From positions 11,423,501 through 11,487,500 of the forward strand of contig JAWUZG010000029.1 of the NCBI GenBank assembly GCA_036785705.1: a DNA stretch of 64,000 nt, in the 5' to 3' direction. Made by a program: the position numbers and the translations under genes. Numbering within the stretch: position 1 is the first letter of the stretch; each line of letters starts with the position of its first letter. This document shows, piece by piece, positions 24,677-37,165 of the stretch. The notes under the pieces were generated by a model. That model ran no database searches. It worked only from the letters and a program-made list of their open reading frames with translations, and was not told the DNA's origin. This DNA is from Acanthornis magna. Taxonomy: Eukaryota > Chordata > Aves > Passeriformes > Acanthizidae.

Positions 24677-25340
24677 CACTGGTAAGGTCAAGACTTGTTT
24701 ATTCTGGACCCTGCCTCTTGCTCTGAATGAGGGAAAAAAAAAAAAAGAGAGGAAGGATCAGAAGACAGAGGAAACAGCTGAGCTTCTCATAGGACCATGG
24801 CAGGAGAGTGGCAGCAGCTGGAGTGAAATGTTGGACTTTCCTAAATCTCTAAGTATGCTGTACATTTGGTCACTTACCCTGTGCATGAGGTCACTGACTT
24901 GCTCTACACCTCCACGGATGTCCTATCCCTACCCTGCATCTTCTTTCCAGAAGCCATAGGTACTTAAGTGAGGAGCAAGCCACCATAGGTGACTACAGCG
25001 CAGGCTGGCTAGAGGTAGCCCAACCCATCTCTGATGAATAGATACCTTCACCTCAGTGAGGTTGGGCCTGTAAGAGGGGTCATCTGCCACGCTCAGCCAG
25101 GTCTGTGATGCAGTACTCCCAATATCATGCCCTCTGGCCCTGTGAGCACACAAACTCCCTGAAAGCAATAATGCCAAAGAATTTGGTTCACCACACACCT
25201 TGACCAGCTACTTTCCCTCTCTCCATTACCAGACTGGCCTTGGCTGGGCTCTGTCTATGGTGAAACACTAAAAAATGAACCATTATTTCTCAGTGGCATT
25301 ACTCTACATATGAAAAGCACACAGAGCATGCTCAAACAGA

Positions 25341-25406
25341 ACCAAGGAGCAGCAAAATAATGCTGTTATTAAATAATAACCAAGGAGCAGCAAAATAATC
25401 CTGTTG
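25341..25406. repeat. Short direct duplication, 38-bp period
   Basis: The word ACCAAGGAGCAGCAAAATAA, followed by T, one variable base and CTGTT, occurs at 25341 and again at 25379. The copies are separated by AT-rich filler. It looks like a local tandem duplication of about 38 bp that has since diverged slightly. Confidence 0.85.
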
Positions 25407-27088
25407 CACCAGAGAAAAGACCTGTCAAGAGGCAGCAAGCTGAGGGTCACCTGGCTTCTCTGAATCCCTCCAACACTTTGTCCTGTTGTTTCAAGGATTC
25501 CACATTTTGTCTGGAGAAATTAACCAGAGAGACCAAACAACCTTAAACACTCCCACATGTAATGACACTCCCGTAACAATGAAAATGGAATATACCCACC
25601 AACCAAAGCCCTTGAGTTCCTCCTGACATGGCTGGTGGGAAAACAGAGAGGCAATGGAAGAAGAGTAGAATACAAACCCTTGGTTCTTGTTTCTTACAGC
25701 CTTGACACCCCTGGCTGAGCACAGTCATGTATGCCCGCCCGTTGTGGCTGACACTCATCACGGAAGAGGCTGTGAAGACACAGAGGAAAGGATAGACCCT
25801 GCTTCTAGTACAGTTTAGATATTAGTTACTTATTCCTGTTAGTACATCTGCTTTTGAGGGGTAATGGAGATCTCTGTGACCTTTTGCTTCACTTTATATC
25901 ATGTAGGCCTGTGTTAGTCTCACACAAATACACCTATGCATGAATTAATTTAAATAGGAAGAGTCATCTGCTTCAAAGGATGATAGATAAAGCCCTCTGA
26001 GTATGATTAAAACCAGCGGGACTGCTCGGTGGACTCTGGTTAAAGCCCCGCTTTACAGGGTTTCTATGCTGACAGGTCTGTCCAGTTTCAGCAGTGCATT
26101 TCTCCCCAAAACGGCAGATCCCCATCATTCCTGACACCAGACAGGACACCACAGAAACCAGTCAGATGTCTGCAGTATACAACATCTTCCTAGCCAAAAA
26201 AACATCCCACAGGCTTAACATAGTAAGTTATTGTCTTCTTAAAAAGCAGCAGATATGGTGATCACTCTCAATAAGGAAGCAGGACAATTTTCTTCTATAA
26301 AACTCCAGCCTTCATAAATGTTGTAACTGGTCCAAAGGGAGAAGTGGAGTAGTTTGGTAGCCTGAGGAAAAATTCACAGCTTCTCCACATGCTGTTGCCC
26401 AACTGAGGGAGAAATTAACGGGGATGGGGGAATTTGCAATGCTGAACTTTGCTTTTTCCTCCTTTTTTTCTTTAGTTTAGAGACTACCACTCTTTCTGTG
26501 GGGCAGTGTATCACTAGAGAGACAGCTCTTCTCCCAGCAGCTGGACCAAATACATCAGTTCAGCTTGCTTTCCAGGCTCATCTGAAACATCCATAGCCAA
26601 GGCCTCTGGCTCTTAAAATTCAATGCCCTTAAAAATCTTTACAGGAATTGATTTGATGGGGCTGTCTCTGAGAGTGAGTCAGATGTGTATCTTTATACTG
26701 AATATGCTTCCCTACATCTGCAAGAAGCTCTAAATAGATGTATTAACAAGCAATCCCTAAGCTGCCTGGCAGCCCAAATTGCCTTCTCTACTTTATTGCT
26801 CTACAGAAAGTAGACCACAGAGATGCCAGGTAGGGAATGTATAGTAGAAAAATGAGCAGAGATGCAAAGCTAGAGCATTTTGGGCTAGGGAGAAAAAGAT
26901 GACCTGAAAAGCACCACCTAATTCCAATAGCATTAAAACCAGCAAAACACTTGCTGAAGAATTGCACATAACCATAATTAGCAGAGTAAGTCCTGGAGGG
27001 AGGCACATACCGCTATGGCAGTGAGAATCCAAACCTCTTTTCCTGTCTGCATTGCCCCACAGCACGAACATGTGCCCACACACATGTG

Positions 27089-27123
27089 TGTATGGTGTGC
27101 ACACCAGTCTGTATGGTGTGCAC
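27089..27123. repeat. TGTATGGTGTGCAC direct repeat
   Basis: The 14-mer TGTATGGTGTGCAC occurs at 27089-27102 and 27110-27123, offset by 21 bp, within a GT/CA-biased stretch. Probably slippage-derived. Confidence 0.85.
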
Positions 27124-28659
27124 TGTGGCGTGAGCAGCTCCCTCACTCAGGAGGGGCTGAGACCATGGGAGGCTTGTCAAGAAAGATTTTCCCATATCCC
27201 AAGAGGATGGAGGGACCACACATTTTTAGGAAGTGGTATTTGCCAGTGAGTATCCACCAAGACTCTGCATTACAGAATACTCCAACAGCAAGCCAACTTT
27301 ACAACCCTCAAACACAGACTGTGTCTTTCTCCCAGTATTTTCTCAGAGGTTTCTGATGAGACTCCTATTAAATGTAAGTCTGAAGCGGCTGAAGCCAAGC
27401 TCCCACCACCAGGTAAATACAACAGGTAACAGATCCTGTCACATAGTTTTCGTGGTAACCAAGGAAAACAAATGCACCATTGAAATCATGGAGACAAATT
27501 TTGATCCTTTGGCAGCTAGAAAATTTATGTATGGTGATTATTTAACATGGGATTAAAAGGGATTTCTTGTTCTAGCCTCTTCAATTTATATTTTTCCCAT
27601 CACTGATGTCACTGTATGACAAATTTTGTCATCTGAAGGAATGAATGCATTCTAGGATGCCAAGCCTTTTTCTGAATTAAATCTACAAAGCTCCAGGAAA
27701 AATAAAGATGTTCAGTGTGATGTTATTTTACATTAATGTGATACAGGAGTACCAGCAGACCCTGAGACTTAGAGACATCTTGAGTTACGTAAAAAAGACA
27801 CCAACATATAAAAAAAAGCCCAACATGCCCACACAGCTCTAAGTGTTATTCTATTTCTTTATCCAGCCAAAATGTTCAAACTGTTTCTTAAAGTCTGAAA
27901 AGATCACCTGTTAAGACCAACTAACCTAATTTGTGATATAAATACATTGCATTCCTTTTGGGGGTAGTACAGAAGGACACATCCATTCCCTTCAGCTTAA
28001 GCTTGCTGTTCCTTCTTAAGTCTCCTTATTTCTTGTGATACATTCCATTTATATACATATATATATATTTAAAAACATGTTTGATTCTGTTAGAGTGGAA
28101 GAATGGACAATTTTAATTTTAATTAAAATTTCACCATCTTTCTAATAGCACAGGTTTCTGAGGCACAGAAACAGCAGTTTTGTCCTAATGGTATTGCTTC
28201 AGATCCATTTTATCCAGTGATTACAGTGTGTTTCCTCCAGCTTCTTTAGTACATGTCCTATTGGATAAATACATTGCCATTTATATTTTAATCCCTTTTG
28301 CTGGTGGATTTCAAACAAAAACCAAAATCCAGGAGAGGATTAACACATGCTTTACTTACCAAAGCCATACAAGAAGTGTTGGAATTACAATACCAGCCCT
28401 AACCAGCTGGTAGGTTGTCCTTTTCCTTTACAGTGTTGTTTTTGGTGTGCAAAGACTGCTGTCTTTAAGATGAAACTTTGCCCAAGAGGGTTTCTATCTC
28501 CCCTAATGATCTTTTCTTCAATGTTTTTGTTCTGTTCATTAACAACTAATCATACACAGTGTTCGCTGTCTCTCAGCCACTGAAATTCTCTTATTTTGGC
28601 ACAAAGTCACGTACCTGGTTATCCCAGCTAGGATTTGCTAGATCTGAATGCATCAGGCT

Positions 28660-28935
28660 TCTGAGGTCTGATGCTTTGCAGTTGCAATGGCAATATAATA
28701 TTGAAAATGCCCCATGGAGAACTGATGTGTTTTACTGTGGCTTTGTTTACTTGCTTATTGAACTGAGTTGGTTTAATTGTCAGCTATTCAGATTTATAAG
28801 TTACATTGATGTAAGCAATTCCCTAGTCAAGTGGCAGAGAGAAACCCTGAGGCTCTGGGCTTTGGTGAGATTAGATCCGTTGTGTATTAATGATGTTTTA
28901 AAGCAATTGAGTGCATTCAGCAGACTCCCCCAGAG
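28660..28935. promoter_or_regulatory. Candidate conserved non-coding element / enhancer
   Basis: Unique sequence with TAATTGTCAG at 28774-28783 (a homeodomain core fused to an inverted TGAC half-site), GTTTACTTGC (forkhead-like) just upstream, TTTATAAG (HOX/CDX-like) downstream and ATTAATGATG near 28888. A 151-codon frame spans the block, but its composition is not protein-like. I prefer a regulatory reading. Confidence 0.35.
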
Positions 28936-31900
28936 ACACCCATCCCTCTTGCCCACCTCGCTCCAGTCTGCTGCAGTTTTCTGTGGAAGTAGTGGTCATG
29001 TATATCAACCATAACTTCAACTTGTCCACTAAGTGTCCCCATCTGTGCAAACCTTTAGCTTGAAGAAAACCTTGGTTTGAAAGTGGCAAATCCAAGCAAC
29101 AGAGCTGCTTTTTACCTCACTTTAAGGTTCAGCATGACTAAATCAAGCCTTCTGTTGCAGAATTACTCTTCGAAATACAAAAGAAGAATTTCAGTGTGTG
29201 GGATCCCTTTTTACTGTCTCCTTACACCCCCCTTCTCCTTTCATGTATTAGCATATTTTAATTGCTTGTATTCAACTGGCTATATAACTGCTTTCCCCAA
29301 ACTGGGCAGGCTTGTTCCATGGAACAGCAGTGATTTGTAGTGCTACTTCTCTGCTTTTACTGAAATCATAGCAGAAAATTAAACTTGAACAATGGATTGT
29401 CACACTTTCCCTGGCCCAGTTTAAAATAAGCTAGACCTCTGAACAATTTCCAGGCATAAATTTTTTGTGAACATTTTCTTTCCCAAAAACACAATGGGAA
29501 CTCCCTCAATTCTTCTATTCCTACTATTTTAGTGGCAAGATAAAATTTCATAGTTTTGTACTAGGACCAGGGAACTAGTACAAGAATTATCTTTAAATGC
29601 CTGCATCTAACTTTATAATACCTGCTTCACAGGCCCATTGCACTTGCATCCAAATGATACAGGAGCAACATCCCTGAAACAGCAAAAAGAGTGAGGAATA
29701 ACCAGATGCATGGCGTTAAATACCAGCTCCAGTGATGTATATGTGTATGTATATGAATCTGCCCAGTTAGAGCTTCTGTGGTATTTGAAAGGACAGTAAA
29801 CCCTGAAGAGCCTGAATGTTCACAGGGGAGCTTATCAGTTGTTGATGAGGCCCTGTCCAGCCTTACAGACAGCCAGTTTCCTTCTGCACCGGGGCACTAG
29901 TTTGCTGTGGAGCCAGCAAAAAGGTGATAAGCTGCGGAGAAGATTTTTTAGGAGTCTTGCCTATCTTTCACACCAAGTGGCCAGAGCACATTTTCCACAG
30001 TTGCCACTTACAGATAGGCTGGCTGTTCTCGGATAAGGTCAAGAAAGAAATAGGAAAATGGGTTCCAGTTTGCTTCCTCTTGCAGTCCCATAGGGCTCTG
30101 AGGTTAGGCCAGACTTTTTCTTCCCAACCCCAACCCCTTTTAAAATATATAAATCTCACAGAGCTTATAACTGCGCCAGACAAGGTAGCTCTGGAGTCAA
30201 CTCGGAGCAAGAGACAGATTTCAGACAGGCTATCAGCAATCCCCTGTCTGCAACTGCCAGGCAGGAAAAGGCTGCAAGTTCTGTCAGCTGATAGCAAAAG
30301 CCTCGGTCAAACCAAGCAGTAAAACTTTTTCAACCCTTTCAGAGGAAAGCGGTTCTTGCAGAATTCACCTTTTGCCATGTTTCAAGTGACTCTTTTTGGG
30401 TCAGGCACCAAAATAAGGGTGAGACAGAGCAGGATGGCATCACTTCACTGGGAAGCAGCTCCATGACAGAGCAGCCTCATCCCTTGCTCTCCAGGCTACT
30501 TCTCTAGATACAGTGGGAAATGCAAATATGCAGTGTCTGAGGTTAGCATTTGGGGTAGATAACAGTAGGATACTCCGTGGGGGGGCTTAAACTGTTGCCT
30601 GAGGTTGTTGTATCTTCATCTTTCAAACTTGCTCTGAATGTTTGACCCCCTCCTTGCAAGTGTTAGAAGCGCACCCAAGCATTATCCTGGTCACTGCTTT
30701 CCAGGATTGCAGACTTACACTTACAGGTTAAAACTGAAACTTCTATCCCCAGCTTCTGACGATGACAAGAGCTAGCTCAAGTTACTTGCATGTATTTTTG
30801 TTTAACACTCCCCTTGGGATAACACTATTAGGACATAACACACAATCACCATAAATCTGGTGTTCTGTAGGACTGTGGTGATGCATAGAGTGTGTAGTTT
30901 TACAGCATAGAGGAACTTTGACAACTGCAACGTTGCATCAGCCCCTCTAGACATCCAAGTGAGCCTTTTTGTTTTTGCCTCCCACCAAAGAGACTCCCAA
31001 CAGACGAAAGAGATTTGAGAAAAACGCTATGTGATGCTTCAAAGGCTTAGCTGAATCTTTGCTGCTCTAAGGCATAAATTTGAAATAATAGAGAGTCTAG
31101 TGTTTGAGAGCTGATGTGCCAACCCTTTCGAGCACTGCCAGTGTTTTGGGGTCAACATGTTAAAGAGGAAATGGCTGAAGGGGAAAAAAGGATTTCAAAA
31201 GTTTCATCCCCAGCTCAAACTATCTCTGGAGTCTGAGGCCTGCATTGTGAAGATGTCCGTGTGCTGCCATCTTTTCTCTTTCAGGAAGGCATGATATCTC
31301 CCACTTCTTGCTAGCACAAATCAAATGTCCTGTTGATGTGCAGAGGCTGTCCCCAAAATATGTTCACATCTGGTTCATGCAGCACCAGGCACAAAACAGC
31401 CACAGCTCACCTCCCTCTAGTCCACGAAGGGAGAAAGGAAGGGGTTTATTTGGAATGTCATGTGGTTTCCACACAGCTTTGCAGACCAAAATAAGGCTTC
31501 TCCCATCCACGTCGGTGTGGCAGGGAGCTGCCAGCATCCTCCATGGCTGGCACTCACCAGGACCCTGGCAGATTCACTCTGCACCATGCCAAATGCCTCA
31601 CAATCCCCCACTGCTCCTTCGCAAAGTGATAACACTTCTAATTAGTGCCAAGACCTCCCAAAAAGAGGGGAGAGGTGGCATGGGATGACACAGAGGTGGC
31701 TCAGACAGGGCAGCCATGCTCCCAGCAGTAACAAGGAGCTGAGGCTGGAATGAGGAGAAGCTAGGAGATAAGAGAGGGCAAGAGGGGAATATTTTGCTGA
31801 CAGAAAATAAATATGCTTTGGAGTAATGTCTAGTGCCAGTGATATTTTAATCTCATTGGCAGGGAGCTGCTCTTCCAGACAGGCAGAAATAATTTGGGGG

Positions 31901-33849
31901 GTTTTTTGGTGTCTTCTTTCAGGTGGAGGACACACTCCATCTGCTCTGTGCCACCCCAGCACTGGGGGTGAAGAATATTCCCTGACCTAACAATCAAGGC
32001 ATCACTAAGACAATATAAACTCAAAGTTTAATTCTCCCTCCAGGAAACTTCTCTCTTGATGTCACCAATAATTGCAGTGTGGTGGCTCCTGACCACTCTG
32101 GTGCAAAGAGTAGATGAGCCAAGCATGGGAACTCCTGGGCCCCCTATCCTATTAAGCAGCAGCAATTAATGAGGCACCACTATGGCTGAGCTGCTCACTG
32201 CAAGGCCACCTCCCACTCCTTTGTCTGTCAGCAGCCATAGGAGTGCTGGCCAAAACATACTTGGTTCTACCAAGAAAGCTCAGCACTGAAGTATAAATCC
32301 ATCATTCAGAAGGGCCCAACACCAGAAGATGGTATTCTTGTTTTATGGTCTGCAACCAAAAAGCACCATGTGCAGAACAGAACAGATTTCTCTTTTTTTT
32401 TGCCCCTTTACTCCCCCAGATACCCAATGGAGCCACACACATGCACAAGGACATTCCTTGGAGAGCCATCTATGTCACATGGGCAAACATACTGTCACAC
32501 CCACAGCAGTGGTTTTCTACTCCCTGTTTGCAAAATACGTGTTCCTTGCAATACCTAGATGTTACCCTTGTGCAGCATTTCCCAATGACACAGAGATAAG
32601 AGACCAGCACCTGCTTCTCCTACAACAGGTCTGCAAACCCCTTCCCCAGCATAAACCTGTATTATCATACAAGCTAGTTTTCCACCAGGGAGATTTTACT
32701 AATTCCTGTCTTATTCTTAAAAATGAAATGGATCAAAATATAGTATTTAGGAAAGAGGAAGCTTTTGACTGAAATCATACTACAGTCTATAGTTCCTAAT
32801 TAGATGACTGTCAATCAATTAAAAAAGTAGTTGCATAAGTTATTTGGGTAGGTTACTTGTGATAGCTGCCTGAATTAGACCTGGGACTACTAAAACAGCT
32901 CAGTTTACCCAGGGTGATAAGAGCCATTTAGACCACCCTTCTACATGGGTGAATCAGTGGATGAGTCTCAATTCCTGGCACCCAGTTCAATATTTATCTG
33001 CACCTGCAGCATTCACCAGAGTATTCACCTAGAAGAGATACAAGAATTCTCTTTGTGACTGGAAAAGGAAGGAAAAATATGATTTTGCTCTAAAATCTGG
33101 AACATTAAAGGGTGATTCAAAGTAAGAAAAAGAAAAGTTCAATTTACTCTTTGCAAGGTAGGAGACTAGGAAACTAGACCTGGAGGCTTACTACTTTGTC
33201 AGTGTATCAAACACTACTCCTGAGAGCTTTCGCTGTGAAGAAAGTGAAGAGCCTCCAGTGTGGTCCAAAACAATAACAGGGTGTTTGTCAGGCAGGAAGG
33301 AAAATTCACAGAATTTCATTATGCCAAGGGACACCAAAAACTGGAGAACAGACAGTGGAAAAACTCATTACTGCAGCTTGGGAGCAGAGGTCTGCCAAAT
33401 CCAGGGAGTGAAAAACAAAAGGGCTGTAACCTATACTGGATAGTATCAAAGACTACAGTAAAAAGGTTAAAAGAAATCATCCCTTTCTACCATGTTTATT
33501 GGCTGCCTTTGTTAAGGCTTCCAACCCTGAAGGCTCCTTTTTCCCTCTTGATCCCTGGTCTTGGGGATTTTTTTGTCATCGTTTTGTACAAGATGTTGCT
33601 TTTCTTCAAAGAGCTGACATAGAATACACTGCAGAATTAGGACATTGGCCACTCCAGCAGAGGAAACACCAAACAACCATACAAACTGGGGGAAAGAAAA
33701 AACACATCACAAAAGAGGCCAGTCCAGCAACAGAGATGTACACAGGCTCCCTCATAAAATGTGACAATCAAAATAACAAAGAAATTAAATCTCTGCCAGC
33801 CCTCTGATAGACACCATGCATGCTGAGCCTAGATATTTCCTGCTCTTCC
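28936..33849. other. Unique non-coding DNA, about 5 kb
   Basis: No supported feature. Frames of about 100-150 codons (for example 29924-30322 and 32329-32772) match nothing I know. A polypyrimidine-AG ending near 31284 resembles a splice acceptor but has no supporting donor or frame. Confidence 0.6.
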
Positions 33850-34260
33850 TCTCTGCTTTAAGACGTGGCATTAGTTGAGCCAAACATGGAGCCTGTCAAT
33901 AAAGATTTATTGGCTTGCTGACAAAGTCTGCCAGTGGCCAGCAGCATTGTCACAGAGACTCAGCGAAGGCAGGAGTATAAGAGTTGTTGAAGAAAACACC
34001 ACTCAGACTGATGGGGCCTAACCAGTGCCTATGTTTGCCTAAACTGCCAGCTAATTGAGGTGGGAAATGACTTCTCAGGAAGACGGACACTCCTCCCGAT
34101 CTTGATTAACTCACTTTGTATTGTGGTTTACAGAAATATGTCAGCATTCTCCATCAATCTGCCAGCAAGTCTTTTCTCTAACATATTTCAGCTTGCCACT
34201 TGGCCTTTCACTGTGGATAGATGCTGCCACAGCTGACATGGCTCCCACATGACATCAGGG
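33850..34260. promoter_or_regulatory. Candidate conserved non-coding element
   Basis: A repeat-free block with an inverted pair of CDX/HOX-like sites, CAATAAA at 33897-33903 and TTTATTG at 33906-33912, separated by GA. It continues through CCAGCTAATTGAGG and CTTGATTAACTCAC words. There is no supported ORF. Confidence 0.3.
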
Positions 34261-35706
34261 AGCAGTGCTACCTCTTCGTGCTGGTGTTGACCTTCCTCCT
34301 CTGCAACAAAAATGAAGCAAGCCAGGAACTTCAAAGAAAAAGTATACTGGAGTAGTTGTAGTTGTGTATATGTAAGTGAATACTTCTCAAGTATCTTTTT
34401 AAATCCTTTGTATGACTGAGAATAGTTTTAAAAAGTAAGATTTAAGGACAATGCCATCAAAGAGGAATGGTGCTGCTTTGAACACATATCTGTGGCATTA
34501 CAGAAAATGTGGCTTTGAAGGAAAGGTCAAAAAAACCAAAATACATGCTGTGTTAGTTGAAAGAGATATGGAGAAGTGATATTTAATTTACTTATTGCCT
34601 ATCAGAAATACATAAGAACAAAATTAGGAGAAGGATAACTGAGTCCATACATCACTGAAGCTTCTAATAACCTTGGGTCTACAACACATATCAGGTTCAG
34701 GTTGGGTTGTCAGATGAATGGCTCCTTGTGGATGTTCTGCACTGCATCTTTGGGAAAGATCTTCTTTAACTGTGTCTCTGCACAGCATCTAATTCAGTAA
34801 AGATCTGCTTCAAAACGCAAGTCTACAGGCAGCAGCAGAGAAGCCCACTTAAGAAACAATTGCCCAGTTTTAAATAGCTGGAATAATTGGCAGGAAATGT
34901 CTTACTTGCTTAATCTGTTATTCAGTTATCACTAAGTCTACATAATATTCCAGATCCAAAAGAAAAGCAGACTCAAAATTCACATTTGTTTTTTTACATT
35001 ACCCTGGAATGTAGGTATTTGAATTTCATAGATACATGTATATATGCCAGATCATTAAAAGAGACAAAGACCAAGAAAGCCTCTTTGTCAATTTGCAGAG
35101 CGCTCAAAAGCTAAAACTTTTGCTAAGTTTATTTTCTATTTTAAGTTCATCAAAAGAAAAATTTTTCTCATTTGCATATGTAGTTATATAGCTAAATATT
35201 GATCTTTTATCATCCCTTCACCACTGCAGAATCCATGTGTCTTCCATCTGAGCCATAAAAGGATGTGCATGAAAATGGAGTCTGCGTGAAAGATATCTGA
35301 TGCAGTGCTCCACAATTCGACATTAGTGTGAGGGAGGAGTGTACAGAGAAAGGTGAGCACAGAAACAATACATGAGAACAAAATGGAAAGGTCTCTAAGG
35401 TGGACATTCTGTAAGATATCTTCATGGTGTGTAAATTAGCAGGCTAGTTTCTCTCAACTTCTCTGATTCATATTGTTCCTTCATACCTTAGGTAGGATTA
35501 ATTTTTTTAATAAATGCCAGTGTCTCCGAATTTTTTGGTTTCTTATAGGTGACAAAGACAAAGATGCGTATATAATCATCTTCAAATATCTTACAACCTT
35601 GTGGATCTGCACTGACAGACACAGAGAGGAATTCTCATTTAGAAGCAAGAGATGAGCTTGAATCAATTGTGGACCAGCCTGTGAATGCTGTCTTCTTTTT
35701 CTTTCC

Positions 35707-35730
35707 TTTTTTTTTTTTTTTTTTTTTTTT
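35707..35730. repeat. Poly(T) tract, 24 nt
   Basis: A run of 24 T preceded by a pyrimidine-rich TTCTTTTTCTTTCC segment. It could in principle be the tail of a minus-strand retrocopy, but the sequence to its right shows no coding or RNA-gene similarity that I recognise. Confidence 0.95.
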
Positions 35731-36929
35731 AAGATAGGATGGGTTTATGTCCCAGTTCTACACAATTTATCTGTGCTGAGCTGGAAGAGTGTTGAGTGGG
35801 AAAGGGTTTCATTGTCCACTAGGGCCTTATGGCTCTTCAACACCCACTACTTCTGCCTCATGTCAAAGAAAAGCAAATAGGTTTATTAAATAGCTGTCAG
35901 GCCAAATGAGGCTGTACAGAGAACAAACAGAAAGGAAATTGGATTAGAGGCAGAGTACATGTCACACTAAACAAGGGTACAGATTTACAGCTTTCTTGGT
36001 GTATCTGGACAAAGGACTTTGAAGATGAGTTTTGGGGAGGGGGGACCTGAAGCCTGAGGAAAAAGGGGCAGGTGCCCACACAGCCCCAAGTGAGTGGCAA
36101 TCATCCTCCTCAATAGCTGAGAGCACAGAGGTGAAGGTACCCCTCCCCTTTTAAACGCCTAGCTGTATTTCTCCAGCACATTCTCTCAGCGTGTGAAGAG
36201 GAAGAAAACCCAGGCTGTCCCTTTCCCACCTCCCTCAGGGAAGATGCCTTCACCCTGACCTTCCCAGGCATCAGTCCTAAATCACACCATCTAACCCAGC
36301 AGAGGCAACAAGAGAGAAAAGGAGTCATGGCAGAGCTACAGAGAATTAAACTTTCCCTGATAAAAGCTTTGGCTCACAGGCAGGCTCAGAGAGGTTGGGC
36401 TCTTTTGCAAGTGGCTGATCGCTATTCCCAGAGAGATCCCGGCCAAATTCTCACCATGGAGGAGAAAGTGCCAAAATATTTGAAATAATTTTTAGCTGAG
36501 AGAAGAGGGAAGGAAAATACAAACACACTCACCAAAGGGACTGCAGGGGCTGGTAAAGTCAGAAGGATCATAATGGGCCAAGCAATGGAAGGAGCTATGT
36601 ATTTTGGGCTAGAAGTCTGCAGACCTCAACTAGTTGCAGGTGCTATACTTGGAACTGTTACCTGTGTTGCTATAGCAGCCTGAACTTTTCTTGTGCTGGA
36701 TGATACCACATCACCCAGAGCACAGTAACTGACTCCACTATGAGAAGACGCAGACTGTGACCTGTTGACCCTTGCACCCAACTTCAAAATCTGTAGTTTT
36801 GTCTCCCACAGCCAAGCTGGATAGCAAAGTGCTATCCCAGGTGCTCCTCCACAAGCAGGTCCAAAATCAAGCACTTGTCTGGATCTTCACCTCAAACCAC
36901 ATCAGGCAGGTTGGGTTGTTTATCATCCT

Positions 36930-37165
36930 CTGAGTTATTTAAGCATGTGGTGGGCGTTGGCTTTTCTTCAGCTCTTGACTGTATTACATGCTCTGATATT
37001 TCTTGATCACAGCAATTTCTAAAATAATTTGTCCTCCAATCAGTGTGCATTTGGAGTTATTCTTGATTATTTAACTTGCAAGAATTTGAAGAGCAGTTGT
37101 CAAGATTGACGCAAGGCATCAAAATGGTGCACACACCTTGACATGATGCTGCAAAAAGAAGGGTC
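36930..37165. promoter_or_regulatory. Possible conserved non-coding element with CCAAT box
   Basis: A perfect NF-Y-type CCAATCAG lies at 37036-37043, within unique sequence that also holds TTGATCAC and a GTCAA-GA-TTGAC inverted pair at 37099-37110. No TATA box or exon is evident nearby, so a distal element is more likely than a promoter. Confidence 0.25.

Larger units (their letters stand above)
21561..28659. other. Unique non-coding DNA, about 7 kb
   Basis: Contains a perfect ATGCAAAT octamer at 21998-22005, the unrecognised frame at 24053, and the short duplications at 25341 and 27089. No gene, RNA gene or transposon is recognised. Confidence 0.6.

Noticed and set aside
28559..29014. 151-codon plus-strand open frame
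   Set aside because: Starts at a non-ATG codon, has odd composition (many W, F and L) and no recognisable family. One or two such lengths are expected by chance in 64 kb. The regulatory-block reading is preferred.
30229..30295. GCTATCAGC / GCTGATAGC inverted pair, about 50 bp apart
   Set aside because: Nine-bp arms at that spacing are expected by chance somewhere in 64 kb, and the interior does not extend the stem.
35707..35900. Possible minus-strand processed pseudogene behind the T24 run
   Set aside because: No recognisable gene sequence follows the tract and no target-site duplication is visible. Processed pseudogenes are also rare in birds.
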